NCBI RefSeq assembly: GCF_947623445.1
Contig: NC_135244.1
Span: 19,096,860 to 19,160,859 of the forward strand
Length of the DNA stretch: 64,000 nucleotides
DNA from: Clavelina lepadiformis
Taxonomy: Eukaryota > Chordata > Ascidiacea > Aplousobranchia > Clavelinidae
Direction: 5' to 3'
Part shown: positions 1-13,000 of the stretch, piece by piece
How positions within the stretch are numbered: the stretch's first letter is position 1
Layout of the letters: each line of letters opens with the position of its first letter
Notes under the pieces: model-generated
Database searches by the model: none
Told to the model about the DNA's origin: nothing
The model's input: only the letters and a program-made list of their open reading frames with translations
Position numbers and translations under genes: made by a program

Positions 1-257
1 TTATGGCAGCTAACCACCAGCCAACTACTAATGCCATCCGGCTAAAGGCTAAAAAAATCGGCCGAATTTCCAGCTCTAGTAAACATATACTACAAGTCAC
101 TGTCTATGGCCCATTCTGTTATAGGAGCAATGAATGGTTAAAGAAATAACCAAAACGCTCAATTAAATCACTTGGAGGCAACCAGAATTTAAAATAAAAG
201 ATATCTGCATTTGTCCATCAGAGGGCACAATGACGTAACAACCTTTAGATAAATGTA

Positions 258-769
258 CATAGGTGGGCAGTACCGCGGTACTGTAGTACTGAATTACTGT
301 ACCGCGGTACTTTTTCAGTACTGATACAGTTACCATCGGTACTTTTGAAAACAAATACCGAATTGGTACAGAATCACTCTTTTCAAGAAATTTCAGTCGG
401 GCCAGGTGCTCGGTACTTTTCACCTGATAATTTCAAAATTTTAACAAGTATGTTTTCAAAAATATATGTTAATTAATCCTTAATACTAATTTTAGCATCT
501 GCTGATCTTTGTTAATCTAGAAATGTCAAATAAAATTGCAATCGATTTACGTCAGATATGTTTTGACCTGGAGTAACCTTTGCCGGGGGCATAATAGCGG
601 CAAACATTGCATTTGTAGCAGCATCTTTTACACAATAGTACCGATACCGAGTACCGACAAAAGTACCGAACTACTTTTTCAAAAAAGTACCGAATACCAG
701 AACCGTCGGTACATTTTTGCTAAATACGATTACCGACGGTACTTTCAAAGTACCGACTGCCCACCTCTG
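258..769. mobile_element. hAT-type MITE, copy A (GTACCG-rich)
   Basis: Non-autonomous DNA transposon of 512 bp. The ends read CATAGGTGGGCAGT and, inverted, CAGAGGTGGGCAGT. It is flanked by 8-bp target duplications TAAATGTA (250-257) and TAAATTTA (770-777), which differ at one base. The 8-bp duplication and CAGNGGTGGGC ends are typical of the hAT superfamily. Both subterminal zones carry many GTACCG/CGGTAC palindromes, perhaps transposase binding sites. The centre (about 480-640) is shared with the inverted copy at 57435-57919. Short reading frames that cross it are not genes. Confidence 0.85.
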
Positions 770-1259
770 TAAATTTAAATCTTGCCCAACCTCTTTTAGA
801 AGTTGTTATCCGAAATTATTAAGAGTGCCACCCCCGTTACCAAAATGTCCTTGTGAAAAGAGAGAAAAGTGGAACCATAGCAGAAGTTACCATGCAAAAT
901 GAACAAAGTATTATTTTGTCTCAGAGATGCGAATATGCAATCTGGTATATGATGTGCAAACAACAAGATTCAGCGCACAAATAATATGGTTTAGAGCGTA
1001 TTGGGCGCCAGTATATAAGATTTATCATAAATAAAAGCATCCCTATTTGCAAGACCAACCAAGAAAAGAGAAAATTAAGATTCTTTTAAAATTTCATCGA
1101 TGCGGCCCGCTTGAGATGAGATAGAGCTTGAGATCATAGTATGTGGCCCTGAACTACAATGCGTTTTGACAGCACGCAGCCACATAGTGGTTGTAGAAAA
1201 GCGCAATATTATCAAGGCCTTTATTTGACAAAAACTGCATAAGAATTTATAAAAACGTT
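770..1259. other. Intergenic, no gene seen
   Basis: AT-rich spacer between the first MITE and the tRNA gene. I see no reading frame with family resemblance and no repeat structure. Confidence 0.5.
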
Positions 1260-1345
1260 CCTTCGAACCGGATTCGAACCAGTGACCTATGGATGCCTGA
1301 GGAGAACACTACAGTCCACCGCTCTACCAACTGAGCTATCGAAGG
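1260..1345 (-). tRNA. tRNA-Tyr (GTA) with a 14-nt intron
   Basis: The minus strand folds as a complete cloverleaf. The acceptor arms are CCTTCGA and TCGAAGG, box A reads TAGCTCAGTTGG and box B reads GGTTCGAATCC. The anticodon loop is CTGTAGA with anticodon GTA. A 14-nt intron lies directly after the base 3' of the anticodon (plus-strand 1295-1308), the canonical site for nuclear tRNA-Tyr introns. Removing it restores the anticodon stem GTGGA/TCCAT. Introns are typical of eukaryotic tRNA-Tyr genes, which supports a nuclear origin for the window. Any reading frame crossing the gene on the plus strand is a shadow. Confidence 0.95.
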
Positions 1346-4300
1346 CTTCAGGAAAGACTCGCTTTACTTGGCATCGTTTCCTTTTGCAAATGCTACTTCA
1401 AAAGCAGATATCAGCGCTAAGCAAACAAAGTCTATGCAAGAGTTTGCACAAGCCTGAGGCTAGCTTATTTGTACGTAATATATTAATTGTCGCTTGTATT
1501 GATCATGATTAATTAAATGGTTCTTATATTCATTCAAGCCAGAGCTATAAGTCAGGCCGGGCTTTTCCGGTGGGGTTCGGGCCCGAATTCACACTCGCAT
1601 TCTGCCACATTTGCGTGGTAATTTCACTTTCTTAACATGGATCGAAAGATGACTTCGATTCATTCGGTAAACTTAACTTTCGATTCTAATCAAATCAATT
1701 TTCGGGTTGGGGTTAAAAATAGCGCCCGATTACAACCCTGATTCAAAAAACGATTTAGCTGTGCAAAGCGAAGGGTCCACGATGTAGACTCAAATCGAGC
1801 TTATAACAATCTGTTCCAGGCCAGATTAGTTGTTCATTGTAACGTATATTCGCTGACATATACGCAATATGTATAGATGTCGTCCGTACCCATAATAATA
1901 ATAAATAATTGGTCAAGTGGTCTAAGTCGATTTTTTGTTTTTAATCAACAGAATAGCAAATATCACAATTAACATGTAATGGTCTGGACCAGGTTGTTAT
2001 TTTATTTAATAATCGTTTATTGTTTCTTATTGTTTACGTTTCGTTATGACTGGGGGCAGGGGTGGGGGGATTAGTAAAAAAAATGTGCTACGAAATTGCG
2101 TGGTCACGATTTTATACATTTACGTCTCGTTTACTATAAAGGAAAATTATTGAATTAATTTTACATCGAATGTAATTGGTAGAATACTTGACGGAGACAA
2201 CCCAATGGCGTAATTTTCGGTTTTATTAGCAATTTAATTTAAGGTCACCGAGAACAATTTTAATCGCCGTTAATTTCAAGTTCTTCCTGAAATTGCTACA
2301 GCTGTTGTATCGACATTAAATCCGGTTTTAAGTATTTACAGGTGGCAAATACGAAATCCAATAACTTTCAAGAAGAGGGAGACCTATTGTATAATGCGTG
2401 CCCAGGACATATTGCCCCAACGAGACGATTTCAGTCAAATTGGTGAATCAAATATCTCAATACAGGCCAAATCTTGAGTATTTAGTCCTTTTAAGTCGGC
2501 TCGTTGAAGCCAATCGTAAGTCCGGGAGTACCTGATACTTTAGTAATTGTTTCACGCGTAACACTTAGCAAACGGAACCGTAGCTTTGGCCGCGGGTGGT
2601 CTCAAGAGTTCTGGCTGCTTTTATGGTATACCGTTACCGTTTGGTGTGCCCTGGAGTTCGCTAGAGCGTAATGGTATTCGACCTTATTCAGCCATCGCAT
2701 AAACTACTCGAGAGCTTAATTGTGCTTTTTAGAAGAGCGGACTAGGAACTGATACAGTGAGTTGTTTAATTTATCTGAAGCACCTTACAGACCATATGCG
2801 TCTTTGTCTGCTCGTATACGCCGATTTTTTCAAATCCCAATGTCTAGGTCTCCCGTGGTTGAGAATAATAAGCGTTGGGTCATTGACCCGAGGGTAACAC
2901 CATGTTAGTCTAGATTCATGCCTCCCATGTAAAGACACCGATTTTCCATTTCGACCTTTCATCTTGCGATTATCATATTGGTATATGTTTGCATCACTTC
3001 AAAAGCGCAAAGGGTGTCGTTGTTTATTGTCGGGAGAGACGACTACGAGTATAATCACGTTTGTACCGTGTCTGTTAAGTAGGGTCAACCGCTACATATT
3101 GCTTTTTTTGAAGTTTAACTTAGTCTATATAGACCTATCTCATGCGCTGGGTTGCTGCTGTATTTCTGTTTAATTGGTACGGGGTGAGAATTTGTAAAGT
3201 TAGTGCAAAATAACGTGGCAAAAGTAGAATTCCTACTTGATTGCAACTGGCTTATTTTATCCAATACGTGAAATTAATTTTGTAATATAATGGAGGATAT
3301 GAAGGTCTATGTTTCAAAAGAGAAAAAAATAACATAAATTTAATGACATAGCTAAAGATTACCTGGCACGGAGCGTTTGCAGTGCTTGGAAATGCACACT
3401 GAACAATGAGTCCCAATCCAGCAAAAGCTTCCACCGTTTCTGAGGTCGCCGACACCAATTAGCAAAAATGTTTGTTTTCTATTTCTCGACGTATCACATT
3501 TTGAATGGCAATGAGTCGGAGTTTACATGGTTCCAAAATCATACTTCCACGTGTGTGGGCGCATTTAGGCAGTATGTTGATGTGCCCTACAACTCTAACT
3601 TTCTTTTAACTCTTCTTGTGTATGTTCAGCCTTGGCCTTTAAGCGAGCGGGGGTAATTTTTCAAGTGATAGTTTGGTAACACTAAGCGGTGTCACTACGT
3701 TTGACTGGACAAATATGATCACGTTACAGTATGGGAAGGTGTTTCTTCTGACAGCTGATAAAATGCGGTCACAAAAGGCGGCATGCCGGTGCCTCGTTAG
3801 TCAAATTTGTCATTGGTGGTTGTTATGATTTAAATCCTGGCGACTTTGCGGCCAAAATGACTGACGTATTCGTCAATATAGCTTGTGCGGTTTAAAGCAA
3901 AAGTTTTGCGTCAATAACACCGGATGCGATTTAATCAGCTTTTAAGTAATTTTATCCTCTAATTTTACTCGTCTTGTCGTTTATCTTTTCTGGCAAATTT
4001 ACGTTACAAGTGGCGAGACTTCAAAGAAACCTGGGCACTTAAGTGTCAGAAATAAACTATTAAGGTCTTAAATAATCGGAAAATTCATTGTGGCTTTCTC
4101 CACTGTATATGGAATGGTAAAACCATTTATGACGATGCTATATAGCGGTGTAGTAATTAATATTATAGTTAGAAGAAAGAAATTATGTTGTCACAGATAT
4201 CAGCCGTTGGATATATATATATATATATACACTGTACAGACGCTATAGCGGAACGCCAAACCACCTCTAATATTTGCCAAATCCAGCTAATTGGTCGGAC

Positions 4301-6092
4301 AGAATGCAAAGATGAAGTTTAAGTTTCAGTCGCCAACGTTAAAACGTGTTAAGGAAATACCGCGCAATTTTTTCCCAGCTTCGCATGTGGTCTTCCATTT
4401 TCAAAGCTTCACGCTCCGGGAAAAGCATTTCTAAACACGATTGCGATTTGAAACTCCTGTTGCTGCTGTTAAAAGCGGCAAATCCGGTTTATGCTACACT
4501 GCCACTAACCGCTCTTTCAAAAAGACGCTTAATTGTAACCGATACATTATATACTTGTGCAGTTTCAATGAACAACGAAAAACATGGGCGTGTACCCACC
4601 ATTAAAATATTGACCAAGACAAAAAATTCAAAATAATTGGCGCCTGTGGTTCTGCATGATAACGGAGATTGGTTGCACAGATTTCAGGATTATTCATTGT
4701 ATAAAGATATACCAAGCATCAAATTTTAATCTTTAATATAAAGCTATCAATTCATTTACTCCACGAAAAAGAATTTTGCTAAGTATTATAAATGTCAGCA
4801 AATGTTTCGATTCGATATCCACTCACAACCTGTCAGTATACGCGAGCACGTATCAGATTTTTAATTTACTTCTGTCATAAACAGCGATATAGGAAATTGT
4901 TTTCATTTACTCATAAAGACAGGTGGTTGTGAGTTATTACAGTGACTGGTCGATTAAGAAACCTGTCAATGTAACCATTGTTAAATGGTTTTCTGTCACC
5001 GCTTCGCACACGAAGCCGCCCGCTCCTATAGAATATATATGATGTTCTTTGAGTTCCGATCAACGGAAAAATGTCATAACTCTTAATCGGTTCTGTCAGT
5101 CAGGCGAGTGATTGGCCTATCCGAGTCACGTATGCACAGGAAGTGGCACTGGACCAGTGTTTGTCGAGCCCAAGGTTTTGAAAACCACTGTCATAATGGA
5201 TTTCTAACTTCTTGAAAGATAGCGATAATGTTTTTCTTCGCTTTGCTTACACAAAGAAAATCTTCCCGTTACTGCATATTTAGATAGGTGCTGCCGGGTG
5301 GGCTGTGTATACCATTGTTTCCTCCTATTGTGCTTAAACGTATATGGGACACTACTGGCTACACCTTCACTTGAATATACGATTTATTACAGAGATATTT
5401 GCTTTCTTAAAGGTGTAAGTGTGTTGCAGCCTTTAAAGTCAAGGTTTATAAAATCTTGAAAGCCCGGGGTCGGAAAATGAAAAACGTTTTTTTTTTCAAT
5501 AAAGATAATCCGAAAGGCAAAGTATAGGTAAAACTTTTTGAAGTATTAAAGTTTTTTTTCACAGACCTCGAGATCATCATTTCTTAGTGATTCAAAACCA
5601 TTGCCCAGAGAGACAGTTAAATAACAATCTGTTTATTCTTTCCGTAAGCGGAGCCAACGCATATTTTCAATTACGGAAAATCATCTGCATGTGACAGTGG
5701 CACTCGTGGTCAGATATCAAATTGCTTACGTTAATCACCAAGTTAAGTGCTGAAAAACTGGGTTTTATTGCTCCTTGTTTAACGCTTTGCTCTTTTTTTT
5801 CTTTTTAAAAGAGCAATCGTATGAAGATGGTTAAATTCGCCGTGCGAGACGCGTGACAAAAAAAGCCGGTCTTCTTCAAAAGCAACTTTTAAGTAGCACC
5901 TGGTCCAGTGACAAGAATAGATCGTGGAAGGAAAGAAGAATGTGTTGACTTTAGAAAAAACTTTTTGTGCTTTCCAAGTATCTGCTCACTTGCGGGGCAA
6001 CGTCATTTGTTGTTAACCTTCGCCAAACTAAATAAAGTTTTGATAATATAAGCATCAATTCGTTTTTTTTTCAGAGTATCAGATATAAAAGC
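1346..6092. other. Intergenic DNA upstream of Barx
   Basis: About 4.7 kb without a convincing gene. It holds a short (TA)n tract at about 4211-4229 and a locally conserved-looking TAAT-rich stretch near 2210-2340 with an AACAAT Sox-like core, which could be a Barx enhancer. The reading frames here are short and AT-driven and show no recognisable family. A 96-codon frame at 4346-4636 has no domain or neighbouring splice structure that would support it. Confidence 0.5.
4211..4229. repeat. (TA)n microsatellite
   Basis: Uninterrupted AT dinucleotide run in intergenic DNA. Confidence 0.85.
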
Positions 6093-8006
6093 ATGATAGC
6101 AGCTTTGAATATGCATCTGGGACTTGGAGCACAATCCTGTCCTCAAAATTCCACGCGTCGATCCTGCATCCAGCGACGTACATCGTTCTTTATCAGGGAC
6201 ATCCTCGGAAGCGGCAACGAAATGACGTCGGATGATGATGCGGAAGAAGAATGCCACAGTGTCGCCGAGAAAGAAGTTGACCCGAAGGGTTGCATCGACC
6301 ATTTGGAAAAAGCGCATTCTAACTCTTCTTTAGAGGAAAACCGGATCAAGCAAATGGCCCAGGAAAACATTTCGCCTCTTTCCTGCAGAGAATGTTGCAT
6401 CCGCGCCGACATTTCTTCTAGCGATGAATACTCTTTCAAAGTTCAAGAACGGACCGAAGAAGCCATTTTGACTCAGTTTTATCAAGAGGAAAAAGTTTAT
6501 AAAAACTGCAACACCGAGATTGAACAGATTGAAGAAAACAACTCATCTTCATCATCAAGCCATGATGTTGTTTCCACTTACAAAATGCCATCCGTGGTGG
6601 ACACCGGTCACGAGAGAAACGAGCCTAGCCCAACCACTGGAGATTTGAAAAAATGTGAGCCATCCAGCACTCCGCCGACCCCTACCAGTCATCTTTCCGA
6701 AGACTGGATATCAAGAGACTCGAGTTTCATGACAAGTGCTCAGAAATACGCTTCGGACTCAGCAAACTCCAACGTCATGAACATGATGAGAGAGCCGACG
6801 AGATACAATATTCATCCTTACAATGAACTCGTTGTCAACCCCGCCTTAATGGACATGCGATATGCTTATTATGTGCGGGCCGCAAGCCTTGCAATGCCGC
6901 CGCTGCCGTTTAACCTAGTTGCTTATCCAGCACACGTTGACCCACTTGCCAGCACACATAATGAGGCATTGTCGAAGAAAGTTGGTTTTGGTGCTTTACA
7001 TTCTCCGCTTTTGTCCGTTTCCACTTCCGCCGCAATAAGCCCACGACAAGAACCATATCCGTCTAGTAGAATTTCCGAATGGAGAAAGAAGAACAACATT
7101 CACAGCAACATTTTCCTAAACCGGAATTCGACGTTTTCCCGCCGAACGTCATCGAGTCCACACGGGAGTGATGTCGCCACATATGAAGCCGCGACACGAG
7201 AAGATCGAGGCTTGTCACCGGGTCATTCTGTAACGCCATCTTCTTCCGTTTCGTCTTCGTCCTCCCTTTCGCCGGAAAAAAAATCAGTTCAACTTCCGGC
7301 TTACCTTCGGAGCAGACTCGGAGGAGGAATCAACAGCGACACGTCAGGCACCGGGGAGATCGGAAAGTCGAAAAAATGCAGAAGAAGTAGAACAGTGTTT
7401 ACCGAATTACAGGTATAGGCTCAATGTTTTAAAAACTTGGTTTTTTCTTTTGCATTGAAACTCATAGCAAATAAGCAGAAAAATACATTCGTTATCGTTT
7501 ATCAAGTGAACGCAGACAAATGTGACGTTTTTGTAGTTTTCTTTATACTTTTACTGAACATTTTCAGATGCTCGGTCTTGAAAAGAGATTTGAAAAGCAG
7601 CAATATCTCTCCACGCCGGACCGAGTAGAGTTGGCAGAATTGCTCAGCTTAACGCAGTTGCAAGTAAAGACCTGGTACCAAAACCGCAGAATGAAATGGA
7701 AAAAGCAGGTATGATTTTGTAGAGTGCAGATTTGAGCAAACTCTAATTAACAATAAAACTCATGTGAAAAAGCCATATTTTGTTCATGTCTTACGCAAAA
7801 TGCAAATTTTTACTTGAAAAAAGTGCGAATTTCTAAATTCATATGTTGAAATTATTTTAAAGGTTTTACAGGGTGGAGGAACCGAACCACCTACTAAACC
7901 AAAAGGAAGACCAAGAAAAGTCCGTCCCGAAGAGCAAGCTGTTTCAAAACCCTTAACATCATTACCTATAACTCCTATTAGTCAAAGAGCTGAGACCAAG
8001 CGATAA
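6093..8006 (+). CDS. Barx: BarH-like homeobox protein Barx
   Basis: DNA-binding transcription factor acting in the nucleus. Coding exons are 6093-7412, 7568-7708 and 7863-8006, joined in phase 0 at both junctions, giving 534 residues. The homeodomain spans about residues 428-487, and intron 1 splits it after TELQ. Helix 3 reads [14 protein letters not shown]. The tail that follows, [19 protein letters not shown], is the Barx signature and separates it from BarH, Bsh and NK genes. An eh1-like Groucho-binding motif (SFFIRDIL, residues 31-38) sits near the N terminus, as SFMIEEIL does in vertebrate Barx. The roughly 400-residue serine-rich region before the homeodomain is much longer than in vertebrate Barx1/2 (about 250-280 residues in total). 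The first ATG lies 18 bases after a pyrimidine-rich TTTTTTTTTCAG, which could accept an upstream exon or a spliced leader. Another in-frame ATG at 6111 also keeps the eh1 motif. Confidence 0.93.
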
Positions 8007-8239
8007 CAAGTTGCGTCATGAAGCTAATTTTAACTTGAAACATTCCATTATTTTTCATTTTTCATTGCCAAAACAGTAACATTTACAAAGTTTTATTCTA
8101 TGCACTGTTTTTGATAACGAGTATACCTCTTGTAAAATCTGACGCTATTTGTATCTGTATGTTTTTTTCCTTACGCGTGCTTATTATGTTCGTTGTAAAT
8201 TACACCGTTCGATTATTAAAATTTAGCAAATATCGTAAA

Positions 8240-8245
8240 AATAAA
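8240..8245 (+). terminator. Candidate Barx polyadenylation signal
   Basis: AATAAA lies about 235 bases downstream of the Barx stop codon in AT-rich DNA. No competing AATAAA was noticed between the stop and this site. Confidence 0.4.
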
Positions 8246-11200
8246 AACATCGAAAATTTAATATTTCATTGTTTGACAAATCATCTGGTTCATATAAGAA
8301 CATAAAGCTCTAAGAAAAATGGCCGAACCAAGTGAAGTCCACCAGGCAGGCCAGTTTTGGATATCGAAAATATAGGAGCGGTTATAAATATTCGTCTGCG
8401 CCTAAAAATAATCCCAAGTAATTGCGACGTAGTCTTCTATAAACGACAATTAATTTTTTAATATTGGGCGATCTTTTGATCAAGTTGCAATTACTGTATA
8501 ATCTACTCCAGTACATGAACATATTTCGGAATACGCTTGGCTTTTTCTTCTGTCTGAAAAAACCTGGTCATCAACCATGATTTTAGTGGTTACTGTCGAG
8601 CTGCAAGGTCTTGGTACAATAATAGCTCTCAGTGATCGACTTGTTTTCATTAAAACTACTAAAAGTAAATTTAATTAGCTAATATAACACGAAGACACGT
8701 GCCAACATGCCCAATATACACCCGATAAATGTTATCCGCAGAAAATCGTTTAAACTTTATTCCTCCTTTAATTGATGTCAGGTAATTGCCGGCGTTAAGG
8801 CCTCTGAATCGCGCAAGACGATGGGTGAGGTATAAAAAACAAGCCTTTAATGGTCGGTTGTTCCGTGTAGCGTTGTTTTTCTTTTTTCTTTTAAAACTTG
8901 CCGTTAGAGAATTAATTTGTTAAACTTTAACTTTTCTAGAAATTTTTTTAAAAATGTCCCCGCCACCGTCGCAGCAGACACATTCTCACAATTAGATTCG
9001 GGCGGGGCGCTCGTTACGATTTTTGTACACGTCAAATATCAAAGTTACTTTTGAAACGGGACTGTTATTACCATTTCCGTATATGATAGCGATACCACCT
9101 GAATTTCTATCGGCTTATACGATAAGTAACGATAGGTTGACGGTAAAAATCTTAACGTAAGCGACGTCGGTATACGTTGTAGCCTATACATACAATAAAA
9201 AAATAGACATTTCAGTGGAATATGAACTCGGTTGACCGCAAAGTCTTGAGTAAAAACCAAGAACTGTTCAGGAAATACTTTCTTAAACGTAAACGATTCA
9301 TATCGCATATTTCAACCTGACTGAATAAGATTTCTATACGCGGTTACCGATTAGCTTTTCCCATTCGCGTAGGGTTACATCCTGCGGCGATTGACTCACT
9401 TAAGTGATGGATTATCGCTCAAAGAGAAGAATTTGTATAAAATCATTAAAAAGCAATGGAATGATTTTAAAGATGATTAATCCGTTAAAATCTTACTAAT
9501 GTCAGCCAGACTGAAACTGACGCAGATTTGCGCCTGTGTGCTGTCAAAGAAGACAAAAACAAAAAATTGTACATTTATCATTTTGTATATACTGTAACTT
9601 AGTATAGATTTATTAGCGCTTACCATTTGCGAAGTAAATATCCAGTATCACATTTTCGACAGCGATACCGGATTAAAGATTTTCAAAGTCACAGAATAGA
9701 TGCCAAGCGTTGCGTCTTGTAATATCATTGGCATGCAAATACCGCTAAACCGAACTCAATTGTAAGCCGATAGCCTGAAAGAAGTAACAGTATGGCGCAG
9801 AAAGAAGCGGGTCTATGATTCATCGTTTTGGCTACAAAAGTAACGTTTGTGGCCAAAATATTATTATTTCGGATCATGTGCGGATGGCTTGTACGAAATG
9901 ACGACAGAGAAAAAACACCTGGTAGAAACGTATTTCGCCATTTAACTGTTAAATCGCCACCTACTATAATTGAACCAGGTGCGTACAGTATATAGGGCTT
10001 ATCTCATAAAGGTTACACTCGGTCGAACACTAATGCATTAAATGATTTGGTATCTTTGATTCGATTGCCCGGTGGCTAAATTGACAGCCGCTCAACTGCA
10101 GCCGATGCTTGGATGGATTCAAGTAGCGTTTTGAATTATTCAATTTGAAATAAATTTCTTTGATATTGTGATAGTAATATAAGGTATTTATGTAATAACG
10201 TGTGTCGTATATGAATAATGTGCTCGTAAAGTCAACGCGCATTCTATACAGGTATGGCTTAGTCAGTTGATAATATACGTGAATCTTAAATAAGAACGAC
10301 TATTGCCGACAAATTAATTACATTTAGCACCGAGTCACTGTTAACTGAATTGAGTCACAAAAAAGAAAGAAAATATAAAGATACAAAAAGATAAAGATAC
10401 AGATCGGCACAAAGTAATGGAGCTCAAGTGCGGTCGTGGTGCCCCAGAAAAATAATAATAAAATTGTCGTCACCACCGTGATCAGTAAACACTGACGTAG
10501 ACTCCAAACTAAAAAAGTTTTAAAAAAATTCATAATTGTAAATTTTAATAACATAACACAGCATCATTAATTTATGCTCCTGTCACAAATAATAAGAACC
10601 AGCGTGATTAAATTATCTGTCTAAGGAAACCAACGGAGTCAGGCAAATGAAGAATTTTCAAAGCAAATTATTTTTTCCACTTAGTCACCATGTAATCAAT
10701 TTTCTCGACTGATATGCTTTTTGGCAATCACTTTTGCTAAAAAGTTCTTTGAGTCAAGTTCAATCGTGTTCGCACTGTTCGAATGGTTTGTTGCCATCTC
10801 CTATCACTTTTCAAAGAGTCGTCATAAACATAGTGCTTTTAGCGATATTCTATACCTGCAGGAAGCTTAACAGTGTGCGATTTCATTTCGGGGGCACGTT
10901 TCTCATTTTAAACATTCCTAAACGTGTAAAAATGCTGGGTAATTTAACTAAGAATACTAACTAACTAAAGGTTTCGCACTTTTGTTTGCCAGCCATTGGC
11001 TTTAAATGTCCCCGAAAGAATAGCATATAGCTTTTCTATTAAATAATTGGAGTAGAAAATGAACAGTTAGTCTTTAATTGTCCGTTATAAGTAAGTAATT
11101 TTTCGGTTGTAAATAACAATTTTCCGGACCTTGTTTAACCATGTTTCCAGCTATAATTGCACGAACAAACAACACGTCTGAATCACTGAACAAACAAATA

Positions 11201-12783
11201 TGACATTGATTGCTTCATTGAGGACATAGGAGACGTGTGCCGCAAAAAATTCTCTTCTGGTCTCTTCATTGGCCCAGTAATTTAAACATACACCACCCTG
11301 CGAGATAAAATGCAAGCGCTGCCTGGGATATTTCGTGACTTTGGCCGCACAAGGAGAGCTCCCTGGGAATATGGCAGCTTCGGTTACTCAAAGCGAGCCT
11401 CAAACGCATGCAGTTGTAATTTTCAACCGTGCATGTGAACTGTATCGACTCAAAGGTTGGTCTCAACGATCGTCAGATTACATCCACCGCCGTGAGAGCT
11501 CGGAAAGTGATTGCTTACCCTGTTAAGTAGCAACCATATCCAAAGGGTTTACGCTGGTCGTGGCGGTTCGTCTGTTTTTCGGGCACTTTGAGTTTTGCAA
11601 GTTTGAAGATGAAACGACCAGTAATGGCCCGAACACAACCGCATAATGCTTCTCAAGTACCGCTTATAATAAACATGTTGAAAGTTTTTCGACTTGACGC
11701 CGTTGCTGACGCAATTACCACGGATATCGAGCAATGTAAAGACTTTTCGTATTTTTAGAATAATTATAAACGCTCACAAGAAAGAATTTCATAGCTGAGA
11801 AATATTATTAGCGTGAGTTTTCAAAACTATTTACGAGTTTCCAAAACAAAAATTTTCAAAGTCTCCGACGCTTAACGGAAAAGATAACATCTGTCGTTAA
11901 AGAGGCCATGGCATCCGTTACGGCCAATTTGGACCACACAGAACAACATTTTAATGGTTTCACTAACTGTAGCAATTTTTTAACAGTTTTCAGAAAACTT
12001 ATAATAAGCGTACATTTGATCTTTAATACCTTTGTGAGATTGCGCGAAATACTGGCAGCAATAGAGCATCCACACAGCTAATTTTAAAAGTTAAAAATTA
12101 TTGTATGTTTGCTAACATTATACCATTGCTAATTACCTATAAACATAAGGGCCTTAAGAAAACTCAATTTAATTTGTTGGCGGTGAAAGTTGATAATTGA
12201 TTTTGTCGTCATTTTATACGAAAATAAATATGCTTCTTTATAAAAGCGGGTATAGTTAAACGTTGCAATACATTTTGCTGCTAAAAGTATGGGCTAAATG
12301 CTGTTTGTAACGTTGAAATAAAGTAAATCTGTTTTCAATATTTTATCTTTTCAATATTCTTTCTTTTTATCCCTATACGTTTATAATATATAGTTTGTTT
12401 ACAATTGTCAACATCGCATTTGTTAACGAAATACTTTGTTTTTATTTAATAGTATACCAACTACAGGTTGCAGTTACACAGTGTGACGTGTACTTTGTTT
12501 TTTGATAGCGGTACGTTAGTGCATGACGTACACCTCCAATCGACTACATCTTCACGCGAATGATGTCATAGTGGCAATTAGCGAGACCGGTGTGCAATTT
12601 TAATGACATGACATCAATTAAGTGAGTAACTAAGAATTTATTGTGATAGTAATGTTAACTGTATTAATGCAGTTACTTGTACTTGTGTTAACTAATATTA
12701 ATTTATAATGATTTATTCATAATATAGTTTCGTTTCATTCTAACTAACCTGAAAACTCTTCCTTGTCACAGAGCCAATGCAAC
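8246..12783. other. Intergenic DNA, no gene supported
   Basis: About 4.5 kb with only short, AT-driven reading frames. A hydrophobic frame at 10324-10554 (-) and overlapping frames on both strands near 11266-11734 show no family resemblance. I see no transposon ends or tandem array here. Confidence 0.45.
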
Positions 12784-13000
12784 TATAAAAGCAAATTCAT
12801 ATCAAAGAGTCGGCCACGTTTCAATCACGTCATCGCTACTTCACGTTGCCTGAAATAACCGTGTCATCGCTATTTCACATTGATAAAGAAAAAAAACAGT
12901 TTGCTGTGTAGTAATAAAAATGAATCATAAGTTACAATGAACAGATTTTCGCCTGCTGTAAAAACGTTATGTTATTTTTCTTTCACCTGAAAGAGATTAA

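Noticed and set aside
536-902. Short plus-strand frames at the left end
   Set aside because: They lie across or beside the GTACCG-rich MITE and are produced by its repeated motif. No family resemblance.
4346-4636. 96-codon plus-strand frame
   Set aside because: No domain, no splice neighbours and no promoter or polyadenylation signals in place. Length is within chance for AT-rich DNA.
5150-5205. CAGTG...CACTG pair resembling tiny transposon ends
   Set aside because: Only about 37 bases in total with weak arm similarity and no target duplication.
6143-6439. Minus-strand frames opposite Barx exon 1
   Set aside because: Antisense shadows of a real coding exon with biased codon use.
10324-10554. 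Hydrophobic minus-strand frame that looks like a membrane protein
   Set aside because: Its composition simply reflects AT-rich sequence (Phe, Leu, Ile, Tyr). No further support.
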